Part shown: positions 22,837-31,452 of the stretch, one piece after another | Layout: every line of letters begins with the position of its first letter | Numbering within the stretch: the first letter of the stretch is position 1 | NCBI GenBank assembly: GCA_937892655.1 | Contig: CALBJC010000100.1 | Span: 1-42,888, forward strand | DNA length: 42,888 nt | Direction: 5' to 3' | DNA from: an uncultured Clostridia bacterium | GTDB lineage: Bacteria > Bacillota > Clostridia > Oscillospirales > Ruminococcaceae | Translations under genes and position numbers: made by a program | Notes under the pieces: model-generated | Database searches by the model: none | What the model was told of the DNA's origin: nothing | The model's input: only the letters and a program-made list of their open reading frames with translations

Positions 22837-23556
22837 ATGGCTATGTGGAATCCCTGGCGGGGATGTAAAAAATGCAGTGAGGGCTGTCTGCACTGCTACA
22901 TACACAAGGGTGACGCAAAGCGTGGAGTAGATACTGGCAACATCATTCTGACAAAGGATTTTAAAAAGCCGATTGAAACGCTCAAAAACGGCAGTTACAA
23001 GATGAAATCGGGGACTGTATACACCTGCTTTTCTACCGACTTTTTAATTGAAGAGGCAGACTTGTGGCGGGAGGAATGCTGGCAGATGATTAAAAAAAGA
23101 GAAGACTGCACATTCTTATTTTTGACAAAGCGAATTGACAGATTTTTAAAATGTATCCCTGATGACTGGGGCGAGGGGTATGAAAATGTTGTAGTATGCT
23201 GTACTGTTGAAAATCAGAAAAACGCAGATTACAGACTGAGTATTTTTCAAAACCTGCCTATAAAACACAAATGTATTACCGCACAGCCTTTGCTTGAGGG
23301 GATTGACATTGAAAGGTATCTTACAGATATAGAGCTTGTAGTAATTGGCGGTGAGTCAGACTACAATGCAAGACCGCTTGATTTTGAATGGGTTTTGGAT
23401 ATAAAAGGGCAATGCGAAAGGAAAAATGTATCCTTTGAGTTTCGTCAATGCGGGACGCATTTTATCAAGGACGGGAAGCTATATACGCTCAAAACCTCTG
23501 ACCTTTGCTCGCAGGCAAAAAAGGCAAGGATAGATTATAAGAGAAGGGATTTTTGA
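22837..23556 (+). CDS. DUF5131 family protein (phage Gp37/Gp68-like)
   Basis: This 239-residue protein begins NPWRGCKKCSEGCLHCY, with C10, C13, C17 and C20. The form GC-x6-GC-x2-CY is the hallmark of the DUF5131/Gp37-Gp68 family, which resembles radical-SAM enzymes and probably binds a 4Fe-4S cluster. Further conserved parts are FLTKRIDRF, VVCCTVENQ, TAQPLLEGID and VIGGESDYNARPL. The function is unknown; relatives occur in phages and in genomes as strays. It follows DUF2087 by eleven bases and precedes a GNAT gene by one. Confidence 0.8.
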   Translation: MAMWNPWRGCKKCSEGCLHCYIHKGDAKRGVDTGNIILTKDFKKPIETLKNGSYKMKSGTVYTCFSTDFLIEEADLWREECWQMIKKREDCTFLFLTKRIDRFLKCIPDDWGEGYENVVVCCTVENQKNADYRLSIFQNLPIKHKCITAQPLLEGIDIERYLTDIELVVIGGESDYNARPLDFEWVLDIKGQCERKNVSFEFRQCGTHFIKDGKLYTLKTSDLCSQAKKARIDYKRRDF

Positions 23557-23557
23557 T

Positions 23558-23992
23558 ATGATAAGAAGAATGAAAAGGGAAGATATTGCAGCCTGCGCTG
23601 AGATTTTATGCTCAGTTTACAACAACGAGATGTGGCAATGCAGATGGGATATGAAAACGGGTATTGAATATCTTACCGACTACTTTGACGCAAAAAAGTT
23701 TGTAGGCTTTGTTATAAAAGAGGATGAAAAAATCATAGGCGCTATGTTTGCGCATGAAAAGGTATGGTGGAATAACAGCGAGCTTTTTATTGATGAGATG
23801 TTTATTCTGCCACAGCTTCAAAGAAGCGGTAAGGGCAGTATGCTCATAAATGCCGCTGAAGAATATGTAGCCGAGCACAAACTTGCGGGGCTTACTTTAT
23901 CTACAAACAAATATGCACCTGCACCACTATTTTATCGCAAAAACGGATTTTCAGACAATGAATGCATCATGTTTATGTATAAGGAGATGTAA
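23558..23992 (+). CDS. GNAT-family N-acetyltransferase
   Basis: This 144-residue protein is the third GNAT in the operon: MKREDIAACAEILCSVYN, the core LFIDEMFILPQLQRSGKGSML with the acetyl-CoA loop, and LSTNKYAPAPLFYRKNGF. It is not a close copy of the other two. It has one base of spacing from DUF5131 and three to the VOC gene. The acceptor is unknown. Confidence 0.85.
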   Translation: MIRRMKREDIAACAEILCSVYNNEMWQCRWDMKTGIEYLTDYFDAKKFVGFVIKEDEKIIGAMFAHEKVWWNNSELFIDEMFILPQLQRSGKGSMLINAAEEYVAEHKLAGLTLSTNKYAPAPLFYRKNGFSDNECIMFMYKEM

Positions 23993-23995
23993 TTT

Positions 23996-24397
23996 ATGCG
24001 ACTTGATGGCTTTGGATTATTTGTAGAAGATATGGGTAAAATGATAAGATTTTACAGAGATGTTTTAGGCTTTGAGATAAAAGAGGGGGAGGATACCTCA
24101 AACGTTTATCTTGTAAAGGATAATACTCTGTTTTTACTTTATGGCAGAAATGATTTTGAGAAGATGACAAGCAGAAGGTATGAATATATCAAGGGCGTAA
24201 ACGGTCATTTTGAAATTGCCCTTTATGTTGATACCTTTGAAGAGGTTGATATTGCATACAATGATGCTGTCAAAAAGGGTGCGGTTTCAGTGCTTGAGCC
24301 TGAAACTGAGCCATGGGGACAGCGCACCTGCTATATTGCAGACCCTGAAGGAAACCTGATTGAAATAGGCTCATTTGACAGACCTTTTGACAGGTAG
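23996..24397 (+). CDS. VOC-family (glyoxalase/bleomycin-resistance-like) protein
   Basis: This 133-residue protein has two beta-alpha-beta-beta-beta modules. The first is GFGLFVEDMGKMIRFYRDVLGFE and the second GHFEIALYVDTFEEVDIAYNDAVKKGA to YIADPEGNLIEI. E at the end of the second module and H in NGHFEI are likely metal ligands. VOC proteins include glyoxalases, dioxygenases and drug-binding proteins, so the precise reaction is open. It is the last gene of the TetR-led run. Confidence 0.87.
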   Translation: MRLDGFGLFVEDMGKMIRFYRDVLGFEIKEGEDTSNVYLVKDNTLFLLYGRNDFEKMTSRRYEYIKGVNGHFEIALYVDTFEEVDIAYNDAVKKGAVSVLEPETEPWGQRTCYIADPEGNLIEIGSFDRPFDR

Positions 24398-24420
24398 TTT
24401 TAGCTGTAAATTTTATTCTA

Positions 24421-24449
24421 TTGACTTTTTGAGATAAAAAAAGTATACT
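24421..24449 (+). promoter_or_regulatory. Promoter upstream of a terminator-like hairpin
   Basis: TTGACT (24421-24426), 17 bases, TATACT (24444-24449). The start near 24456 lies ahead of the hairpin at 24468-24497, so the transcript would begin with that hairpin. Confidence 0.68.
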
Positions 24450-24467
24450 ATAAATAGAGCTTTTTAT

Positions 24468-24497
24468 CGGAGCAGGCTTTTGTTTGCTCCGTTTTTT
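24468..24497 (+). terminator. Terminator or attenuator ahead of the 24518 gene
   Basis: CGGAGCAGGC (24468-24477) pairs with GTTTGCTCCG (24482-24491), with two G-U pairs, over TTTT, and six T follow. It can end the VOC-gene transcript. It also sits inside the leader of the promoter at 24421. Confidence 0.85.
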
Positions 24498-24517
24498 ACA
24501 TCTGAAAGGACTTTGTT

Positions 24518-25402
24518 ATGGATACAGAAAAGAAAAATTCTCCTGCTATGGAAATAGATGATGATGAGTATGAGCGCATGCTTTATGAAGAACAGAAAAA
24601 GCAGGCACAGAAATCTCAGGAGGATTATGAAAGAGAATTAGAAGAGCGCAAGAAAAAACAGCGCGAGGAAGAAAAGGCAAGGCAGGCAAGGCTCAATCAG
24701 GAAAGAATTGAGCTTATGAAACTCAAGAGCGGTCTTGTTGAAGAAGTAGAGGAAGAAGTAAAGGAAGAAGAAAAAAAGGAAATGACCTTTTCTGAGAAGC
24801 TTTCAAACTTCTGGTATCACTACAAGTGGCCCGTTTTGATTGCCTCATTCTTTATAATCGTTTTTGGATATATCACCTACGATACTATCACAAGAGATAA
24901 GCCTGACATCACCATTTTAAATCTGACAGACAATGGCGGTAATCTGAGAAACCCTTATATTTCTGAATTTTTTGAGGGCTTTTGCGATGACTTCAACGGT
25001 GACGGCGAAATTCACGTTACGGTTATTGATATTCCGATAAATCACGAATCAACAAACTATGCTGACGCTAACGCTGTTACTGCAAAGCTGATCTCACAGT
25101 TTCAGAGCGGCGAAGCGGTACTTCTGATTTTTGACAAGACATCGTTTGAGGATATTGAGCCTGAAAAGACTCTGACAGATATGACCTCACTTTTCCCGGG
25201 AAATGAAAACTGCGTAAACATCGGTTACAAGCTGACCAGCGAAAAGCTCAAGGTTGACTGGAAATGGGAGGCTATCCCGCAGAATATGTATCTCGGCATC
25301 AGAACGCCTACAAAAACTCTTGTTGACAGCTTAGAGGAGATGCAGGAGGTTTATGATGACTCGATGATTGTTTTGAAGAGAGTTGTTGAATATTTAGGAT
25401 AA
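24518..25402 (+). CDS. Coiled-coil single-pass membrane protein, unknown function
   Basis: I do not recognise the family. The 294-residue protein has a highly charged N-terminal coiled coil (about 14-90, rich in E, K, Q, R), then a membrane helix at about 107-125 (WPVLIASFFIIVFGYITYD) and an extracytoplasmic domain (about 130-294). That domain contains KPDITILNLTD and VLLIFDKTSFEDI, strand and helix alternations that recall a degenerate substrate-binding fold. The coiled coil would be cytoplasmic. CTGAAAGGA precedes ATG 24518. A 13-bp terminator follows. Confidence 0.72.
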   Translation: MDTEKKNSPAMEIDDDEYERMLYEEQKKQAQKSQEDYERELEERKKKQREEEKARQARLNQERIELMKLKSGLVEEVEEEVKEEEKKEMTFSEKLSNFWYHYKWPVLIASFFIIVFGYITYDTITRDKPDITILNLTDNGGNLRNPYISEFFEGFCDDFNGDGEIHVTVIDIPINHESTNYADANAVTAKLISQFQSGEAVLLIFDKTSFEDIEPEKTLTDMTSLFPGNENCVNIGYKLTSEKLKVDWKWEAIPQNMYLGIRTPTKTLVDSLEEMQEVYDDSMIVLKRVVEYLG

Positions 25403-25411
25403 TGTGAAATT

Positions 25412-25447
25412 AACCCCGTGAAGAAATATCTTCACGGGGTTTTGTAT
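25412..25447 (+). terminator. Terminator after the coiled-coil protein gene
   Basis: AACCCCGTGAAGA (25412-25424) pairs perfectly with TCTTCACGGGGTT (25429-25441) over AATA, followed by TTGTATTT. It may also stop the convergent minus-strand gene. Confidence 0.9.
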
Positions 25448-25483
25448 TTAAAATTTTTAAGCTGATATCAGACGAAATTTCAG

Positions 25484-25840
25484 CTAAGAATGTTTTTTGA
25501 GAATTCTGTTGATTTTTAACAGATTATATCTCTGTAGCATACTGCTATATCCGTTGAGCAAGAATACAATAAGAGCAAATCCTACCTTTAGCATACTTAT
25601 CGGGGAGTCCAATAAGCATATTATCAGCAGAATTAGTCCTATGACTGCTCCTGAAAAATGAATTTTCAAATTCTTTCTGAATTGTTCTCCTAAGAAGATA
25701 ATATCTTCTCTGGAATGTCCCCTTAAAAAGTAATTATCATTATCGTGAGTTTTTGTATGTTTATTAAACTTTGACTTACAATACAGCACGAGCTTTCTAT
25801 AATACTTTATTCCGAGTAGTTCGTATATTTTCGCTTCCAT
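25484..25840 (-). CDS. Small integral membrane protein, unknown function
   Basis: This 118-residue basic protein has two hydrophobic segments in the second half (about 62-82 and 84-98) and a polar first half starting MEAKIYELLGIKYYRKLVLY. That opening faintly resembles the CrtO-like acyltransferase family, but the evidence is weak. GGAGAAGT precedes the start. It is alone on its strand between the gyrA terminator and the convergent terminator at 25412. Confidence 0.6.
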   Translation of the reverse strand: MEAKIYELLGIKYYRKLVLYCKSKFNKHTKTHDNDNYFLRGHSREDIIFLGEQFRKNLKIHFSGAVIGLILLIICLLDSPISMLKVGFALIVFLLNGYSSMLQRYNLLKINRILKKHS

Positions 25841-25877
25841 ACTTCTCCTTTAGCATACTCTTATTTTCCATTAAAAC

Positions 25878-25918
25878 AAACTAAAGCCACTTTTAATATT
25901 ATTATTAAAAGTGGCTTT
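25878..25918 (-). terminator. Terminator of the gyrase operon (minus strand)
   Basis: AAAGCCACTTTTAATA (25883-25898) pairs with 25903-25918 over a four-base loop. On the minus strand it is followed by TAGTTTGTTTTAA, T-rich. It lies 45 bases past the gyrA stop. Confidence 0.88.
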
Positions 25919-25962
25919 GTTTTACTTTCGCCTATTGAGCATATCCCTTTAGGAATTTAATT

Positions 25963-28533
25963 TTATTCTTCAGTTTCTTCTGCTGATTCTTCATCATCAT
26001 CAGGTTCATCGTTTTCTTCGATAACCTCATTTTTCTGAGCCTCAGCATCTTCCTGAGCGATTTTTGCGAGTTCTTCTTCGCTCAGCTTTTCAACCTCTGC
26101 GATTTCAGCCTCGTCATCATGTTCAGCGCGGGCGAATGCCACGATTGAAACATCATCACGGAGTCTCATAAGACGAACGCCTGATGCGTATCTGCCCATT
26201 GGGTGAATATCAGAAACTCTCAGTCTGATTACGATACCGTCAGATGAAATCATCATGATATCTTCATCTTCGCTTACTGAAACTATGCCGCAGACCTTGC
26301 CCTTTTGTGCAACATTCTTGTAGTTTGTAAGACCGTAACCGTTACGGTTTTGCAATCTGTAGTTTGAAAGCTCTGTCTTTCTGCCCTGTCCCTTTTCGGT
26401 AATGGTAAGAATTGTTGTATTTTCTCTTACTCTTGCCATTGAAACTACTCTGTCGTCACCACGGAGCTTGATTGCACGGACACCGTGAGCAGTTCTTGCC
26501 ATTGTTCTGAGCTTGTTTTCAGCAATTCTGATTGCCATACCATTTGATGTAGCAACGATAAGCTCGTTTTCGCCGTGGGTAATCTTTGCAGCTGCGATTT
26601 CATCGCCCTCATCAAGACCGATAGCGATAAGACCATTCTTACGAACATTTTTATACTTTTCAATAGCTGTTCTCTTTATCTTACCGTTTGCAGTAACCAT
26701 TGTAATAAACTTACCTTCATCAAATGATTCAATTCTCATCATCGCTGCAATCTTTTCACCCTCTGAAAGAGGTAAGAGATTTATTATATTTGTACCTCTT
26801 GACTGCTTTGAGCCTTCAGGCAGTTCATAACACTTAAGCTTATATGCAATACCCTTGTTTGTAACAAACAGGATATTATCATGTGATGAGCATGTAAACA
26901 TCTCGCTTATAACATCCTCTTCACGCTGCTTCATACCAGTAACGCCCTTACCGCCTCTGTTCTGAGCCTTGTATACAGATGATGCCATTCTCTTGATGTA
27001 ACCGATGTTTGTAAGAGTTACAACCTGTTCTTCAACAGGGATAAGGTCTTCAATATCAACCTCACCTGATACTGTTTCAATCTGAGTACGTCTAGGGTCA
27101 CCGAATTTCTTGTGAATTTCTGAAACTTCATCAAGGATTGTCTGCAAAATTCTCTCGTGTGAATGTAAAAGGTCATCCAGATCTGCAATCTTATCCTTTA
27201 TCTGAGCGAGTTCATCGATAATCTTCTGGCTTTCCATACCTGTGAGCTGGATAAGACGCATCTGAGCGATGTAGTCAGCCTGAATTTCTGTCAATGCAAA
27301 GCGCTCAATGAGCTTTTCCTTAGCCTCCTGAGGAGTTTTTGAGCCTCTGATAATTGCGATAACCTCATCAATGAAGTCAAGCGCTAATACCAAGCCCTCT
27401 AAGATATGCTCACGCTCTCTGAGCTTTTTGAGATCAAATATCGTTCTTCTTGTTATAACAGATACCTGATGATCAAGATACTGCTCGAGCATCTGCTTTA
27501 ATGTTAAGATCTTAGGGTTGCCGTCAACGAGAGCGAGCATAATAACGCCCACTGTATCCTGAAGCTGAGTAAGTGAGAAAAGCTTATTCAAAACTATCTG
27601 AGGAATAGCATCCTTTTTAAGCTCGATAACAATTCTCATACCCTGTCTGTCAGACTCATCACGGAGATTGTGGATACCGTCTAAACGCTTATCCTTAACA
27701 AGCTCTGCGATATGCTCGATAAGACGGGCTTTATTTACCATGTATGGAATTTCGTGAACGATAATGCAGTTTCTGCCCTTGATTTCTTCAATTGATGTAT
27801 TTGAACGAAGAGTTATCTTACCTCTGCCTGTTGCATACGCTGCTCTGATACCTGATCTGCCCATAATGATACCACCGGTAGGGAAGTCAGGACCCTTGAT
27901 ACATTCCATAAGCTCTTCTAAAGTACAGTCAGGGTTTTCAACCAAAAGCTTCAGACCATCGATAACCTCGCCTAAGTTATGAGGCGGAATGTTTGTTGCC
28001 ATACCAACAGCGATACCAACTGAACCGTTTACCAGAAGGTTTGGAAAACGTGACGGCAAAACTGTAGGTTCTTTTAAACGGTCATCATAGTTTGATGTAA
28101 AATCTACTGTATCCTTATTGATATCAGTAAGCATTTCCATAGAAAGCTTACCCATCTTTGATTCTGTATAACGGTAAGCAGCAGGTGGGTCACCATCGAC
28201 TGAACCGAAGTTACCGTGACCGTCAACAAGAGGATATCTCATTGAGAAATCCTGCGCAAGTCTTACCATTGCATCATAAACTGATGCGTCACCGTGTGGG
28301 TGATATCTACCAAGTACAGTACCTACTGTATCGGCACATTTTCTGTATGCCTTGTCAGGTGTAAGACCGTTTTCAAACATAGTATAGAGGATTCTTCTAT
28401 GAACAGGCTTTAAACCGTCTCTTACATCAGGCAACGCTCTTGAGGTAATAACCGACATAGAATATTGAATGAAGGAGTTTTTCATTTCTTTTTCAATATC
28501 GGTAACTATTACCTTTGTATTGTCATTATACAC
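25963..28533 (-). CDS. gyrA: DNA gyrase subunit A
   Basis: This 856-residue subunit breaks and rejoins DNA for negative supercoiling. The catalytic Tyr is Y122 in RYTESK. The quinolone region reads HPHGDASVYD, giving Ala at position 83 (Ser in E. coli), Ser84 and Asp87. The C-terminal beta-pinwheel has the GyrA box QNRGGKG. An acidic tail of about 45 residues (EPDDDEESAEETEE end) follows. GTG 28533 is the start, supported by AGGAGTGA at 28540-28547. It is the last gene of the minus-strand operon and has a terminator. ParC is unlikely because the GyrA box is present and the gene is linked to gyrB and dnaA. Confidence 0.97.
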   Translation of the reverse strand: MYNDNTKVIVTDIEKEMKNSFIQYSMSVITSRALPDVRDGLKPVHRRILYTMFENGLTPDKAYRKCADTVGTVLGRYHPHGDASVYDAMVRLAQDFSMRYPLVDGHGNFGSVDGDPPAAYRYTESKMGKLSMEMLTDINKDTVDFTSNYDDRLKEPTVLPSRFPNLLVNGSVGIAVGMATNIPPHNLGEVIDGLKLLVENPDCTLEELMECIKGPDFPTGGIIMGRSGIRAAYATGRGKITLRSNTSIEEIKGRNCIIVHEIPYMVNKARLIEHIAELVKDKRLDGIHNLRDESDRQGMRIVIELKKDAIPQIVLNKLFSLTQLQDTVGVIMLALVDGNPKILTLKQMLEQYLDHQVSVITRRTIFDLKKLREREHILEGLVLALDFIDEVIAIIRGSKTPQEAKEKLIERFALTEIQADYIAQMRLIQLTGMESQKIIDELAQIKDKIADLDDLLHSHERILQTILDEVSEIHKKFGDPRRTQIETVSGEVDIEDLIPVEEQVVTLTNIGYIKRMASSVYKAQNRGGKGVTGMKQREEDVISEMFTCSSHDNILFVTNKGIAYKLKCYELPEGSKQSRGTNIINLLPLSEGEKIAAMMRIESFDEGKFITMVTANGKIKRTAIEKYKNVRKNGLIAIGLDEGDEIAAAKITHGENELIVATSNGMAIRIAENKLRTMARTAHGVRAIKLRGDDRVVSMARVRENTTILTITEKGQGRKTELSNYRLQNRNGYGLTNYKNVAQKGKVCGIVSVSEDEDIMMISSDGIVIRLRVSDIHPMGRYASGVRLMRLRDDVSIVAFARAEHDDEAEIAEVEKLSEEELAKIAQEDAEAQKNEVIEENDEPDDDEESAEETEE

Positions 28534-28545
28534 TTTTATTCACTC

Positions 28546-29157
28546 CTAGTTTTCCTTTTTGTAGTTTGCTTCAAGCTTTCTTAGTAAAAACTCGCTTAAA
28601 AAGCTGATTTTTTCTTCATTCATAAACCTTTTTGGCAAAACGTAATATGTCTTTTGCTCAATAAGGAACAAGATGAAATAATCTGCACTTTCAACAGCTT
28701 CAATCTCGTAATCGAAAAATTTATAAGTAGCAGGAGGTGGAAGAGGAGTTTCTTCTTCATCTTCATCTGCATCTTCATTATTTTCTAAATCTTCGATAAA
28801 GCCAATTGTTGAAACCTCAAAACCATCTTCAAAAAGGGAGAATTTATACTTGTCACCCTCTATTGCCAAAAGCGCTTCAAGTAAGTTTTTTCTGATAATC
28901 TTCTGATTTACCCATTGCATAACAATGATTGCTATACATATTGCAACAAGCGCCCAGCCCATCATATAATCAGGCTTGTTGATAACCTGATACAAAGAAA
29001 GAGCAAGAGGAATCAGAAAGAGCAAAGATGTTCTTAAGCATTTTTTGTATACATATTTTTTCTGAAACAATCTGTAGCTGAAATCCTCATCAGCGTTTGT
29101 GAGAGAGTATTCAAGCTCCCAGATCGGTTCATCTTTTAATATCATTTCTTCTGACAT
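28546..29157 (-). CDS. YcxB-like membrane protein between gyrB and gyrA
   Basis: This 203-residue protein has two membrane helices (about 43-60 and 67-84) followed by a cytoplasmic domain resembling the YcxB-like C-terminal domain (FSLFEDGFEVST, YKFFDYEIEAVESADYFILFL, YYVLPKRFM). An acidic, Pro-rich insertion (NNEDADEDEEETPLPPP) splits that domain. ATG 29157 is preferred, 13 bases after gyrB with GGTGA upstream; a longer frame would overlap the gyrB end. No function is known. Its insertion between the gyrase genes is unusual, though it is probably co-transcribed. Confidence 0.75.
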   Translation of the reverse strand: MSEEMILKDEPIWELEYSLTNADEDFSYRLFQKKYVYKKCLRTSLLFLIPLALSLYQVINKPDYMMGWALVAICIAIIVMQWVNQKIIRKNLLEALLAIEGDKYKFSLFEDGFEVSTIGFIEDLENNEDADEDEEETPLPPPATYKFFDYEIEAVESADYFILFLIEQKTYYVLPKRFMNEEKISFLSEFLLRKLEANYKKEN

Positions 29158-29170
29158 CGTAAAATCACCA

Positions 29171-31156
29171 TTAAATATCAAGGTTGGTTGCGTATTTAGC
29201 ATTCTTTTCAATAAACTGACGACGTGGTTCAACCTTATCGCCCATTAAGATTGTAAAGATTTCATCTGCCTTCATAGCATCTTCAAGGGTAATTTTTATC
29301 ATTGTTCTGCGCTCAGGGTCCATAGTTGTTTCCCAAAGCTGCTCAGGGTCCATTTCACCAAGACCTTTGTAACGCTGAATGTCAACCTTCTTGGTTTCAT
29401 CGCCGCCTGATAATTCTTCGATATAGCTGTCTCTTTCTTCATCGGAGAATGCATAACGAACATTCTTACCACGGGAGAGCTTATAAAGAGGTGGCTGAGC
29501 GATATATACATGACCCTGCTCAATGAGCGGTCTCATAAATCTGAAGAAGAATGTAAGTAACAAAGTTCTGATATGCTGACCGTCAACGTCAGCATCGGCC
29601 ATGATAATAACTTTGCCGTATCTGAGCTTTTCAATATCAAAATCTTCACCGATACCTGTACCGAGTGACGCTACGACCGGCATGAGCTTTTCATTACCGT
29701 AAACCTTGTCAAGACGAGCCTTTTCAACGTTGAGCATCTTGCCCCAGAGAGCAAGGATAGCCTGATATCTTCTGTCTCTGCCGCTCTTTGCAGAACCGCC
29801 CGCTGAATCACCTTCGACGATGTAAAGCTCTGTATATTCCATATCTCTTTCAGAACAGTCTGCAAGCTTACCAGGCAGAGAGAATGAATCCATAGCGGAT
29901 TTTCTTCTTGTTAGATCTCTTGCCTTCTTTGCAGCTTCTCTTGCCTTGGCAGCAGCGATTGACTTATCAAAAATAGCTCTTGCCTGAGCAGGATTTTCTT
30001 CAAGATAGTTCATCAGCTTTTCAGTTACAATGCTTTCAACCAAAGGCTTTACCTCAGGGTTACCGAGTCTGCCCTTTGTCTGACCTTCAAACTCACAATT
30101 TGTAAGCTTAACTGAAATAACTGCTGTCAAACCTTCTCTTACATCATCGCCTAAAAGCTTTTCGCCTTCTTTTAAGAGATTGAATTTCTTACCGTATTCA
30201 TTGATAACCTTTGTAAGAGCGTTTTTAAAGCCTGTTTCGTGAGTACCGCCATCGGTAGTATGAATGTTATTTGCAAAAGATAAAACTACTTCGTTGTAGC
30301 TATCGTTATACTGCATTGCAATTTCAGCAGTTGAATCGCCTGAAATACCTGAAACGTAAATAACATCATCACTGAGCGGTGTCAATCCTCTGATCTCGTG
30401 GCTGTAGTTTACAAATTCTCTGATACCGCCTTCATAATGGAGAGTTTCAGAAACTGTTTCAGCCTCACGCAAGTCTGAGAATACAATTTTGATACCAGCA
30501 TTTAAAAATGCCTGCTCACGAAGACGCTTGAGTAAAATCTCATAGTCATAATGAGTTGTTTCTTCAAAAATCTGACCGTCAGCCTTGAATGTAACGGTTG
30601 TACCTGTTTTATCGGTTTTGTCGATAATCTTCAAAGGCTCGCTGTAGTTGCCTCTTTCAAAACGCTGGAAATGAACATTTTCACCGTCATAGACAGTAAG
30701 CTCAAGCCACTCTGAAAGGGCGTTTACTACTGACGCACCTACACCGTGAAGACCACCGGCTACCTTATAACCGCCGCCGCCGAATTTACCGCCGGCATGC
30801 AGAATTGTATAAACTACTGTTGCAGCTGAAATCTTTTCTGTAGGGTGGATACCAGTAGGAATACCACGGCCGTTATCTGATACTCTGATAACATCGCCCT
30901 CCAAAATATCTACCTTTATCTCTGTACAGTAGCCAGCAAGCGCTTCGTCAATAGCGTTGTCAACAATTTCATAAACAAGATGATGCAGACCTCTTTCACC
31001 GGTTGAACCGATATACATACCAGGTCTTTTTCTTACAGCCTCAAGACCTTCAAGTACCTGAATCTGATTTTCATCATAGTTGTTTGACTTGTCAACAACG
31101 GTAGCATTGATGGCATCTTGCGCTGTTAAATCTCTTGTCTTTTCAATGTTTTCCAT
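29171..31156 (-). CDS. gyrB: DNA gyrase subunit B
   Basis: This 661-residue subunit supplies ATP hydrolysis. The GHKL ATPase has EIVDNAIDEA, DNGRGIP and the lid GGLHGVGASVVNAL. The TOPRIM domain has EGDSAGG (448-454) and DADVDG (521-526) for Mg. The end includes QRYKGLGEMDPEQLWETTMDP, characteristic of GyrB. About 25 extra residues stand at the N terminus compared with many homologues. AAAGGATTGG precedes ATG 31156. It follows remB by 29 bases. Confidence 0.97.
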   Translation of the reverse strand: MENIEKTRDLTAQDAINATVVDKSNNYDENQIQVLEGLEAVRKRPGMYIGSTGERGLHHLVYEIVDNAIDEALAGYCTEIKVDILEGDVIRVSDNGRGIPTGIHPTEKISAATVVYTILHAGGKFGGGGYKVAGGLHGVGASVVNALSEWLELTVYDGENVHFQRFERGNYSEPLKIIDKTDKTGTTVTFKADGQIFEETTHYDYEILLKRLREQAFLNAGIKIVFSDLREAETVSETLHYEGGIREFVNYSHEIRGLTPLSDDVIYVSGISGDSTAEIAMQYNDSYNEVVLSFANNIHTTDGGTHETGFKNALTKVINEYGKKFNLLKEGEKLLGDDVREGLTAVISVKLTNCEFEGQTKGRLGNPEVKPLVESIVTEKLMNYLEENPAQARAIFDKSIAAAKAREAAKKARDLTRRKSAMDSFSLPGKLADCSERDMEYTELYIVEGDSAGGSAKSGRDRRYQAILALWGKMLNVEKARLDKVYGNEKLMPVVASLGTGIGEDFDIEKLRYGKVIIMADADVDGQHIRTLLLTFFFRFMRPLIEQGHVYIAQPPLYKLSRGKNVRYAFSDEERDSYIEELSGGDETKKVDIQRYKGLGEMDPEQLWETTMDPERRTMIKITLEDAMKADEIFTILMGDKVEPRRQFIEKNAKYATNLDI

Positions 31157-31185
31157 TTAACCAATCCTTTCACAAGAAAGCGAAA

Positions 31186-31449
31186 TTATAGCTTGTCTAT
31201 GTTTTTCATACGTTTTAATAATGTAGCGCAGGAAATCTGCGAAATATATACTGTTTCATTAAAATCCTCGTCTAAGCAGACTATAAAGGATTTTGGCATT
31301 TCATAATTTATATAGAAAATTCTATCATCCTTACCAGCTTTTTGCAGAAACTGCCTTGTAAGCTTTGAGGTTGATGATTTTTCAATATCGAAAATACCTA
31401 TAACATCTTTTGTCTGAACTAAAACATCGTTACCTAAATGTAAATACAT
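31186..31449 (-). CDS. remB: DUF370 protein, extracellular-matrix regulator RemB-like
   Basis: This 87-residue protein starts MYLHLGNDVLVQTKDVIGIFDIE and fits the DUF370 family. B. subtilis RemA is a DNA-binding activator of biofilm genes in this family; YaaB/RemB lies between recF and gyrB there, the same place as here. The gene begins three bases after recF, so it is part of the dnaN-gyrA operon. Whether it controls matrix genes in this organism is inferred. The C terminus (CATLLKRMKNIDKL) is longer than in RemA. Confidence 0.85.
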   Translation of the reverse strand: MYLHLGNDVLVQTKDVIGIFDIEKSSTSKLTRQFLQKAGKDDRIFYINYEMPKSFIVCLDEDFNETVYISQISCATLLKRMKNIDKL

Positions 31450-31452
31450 ATT

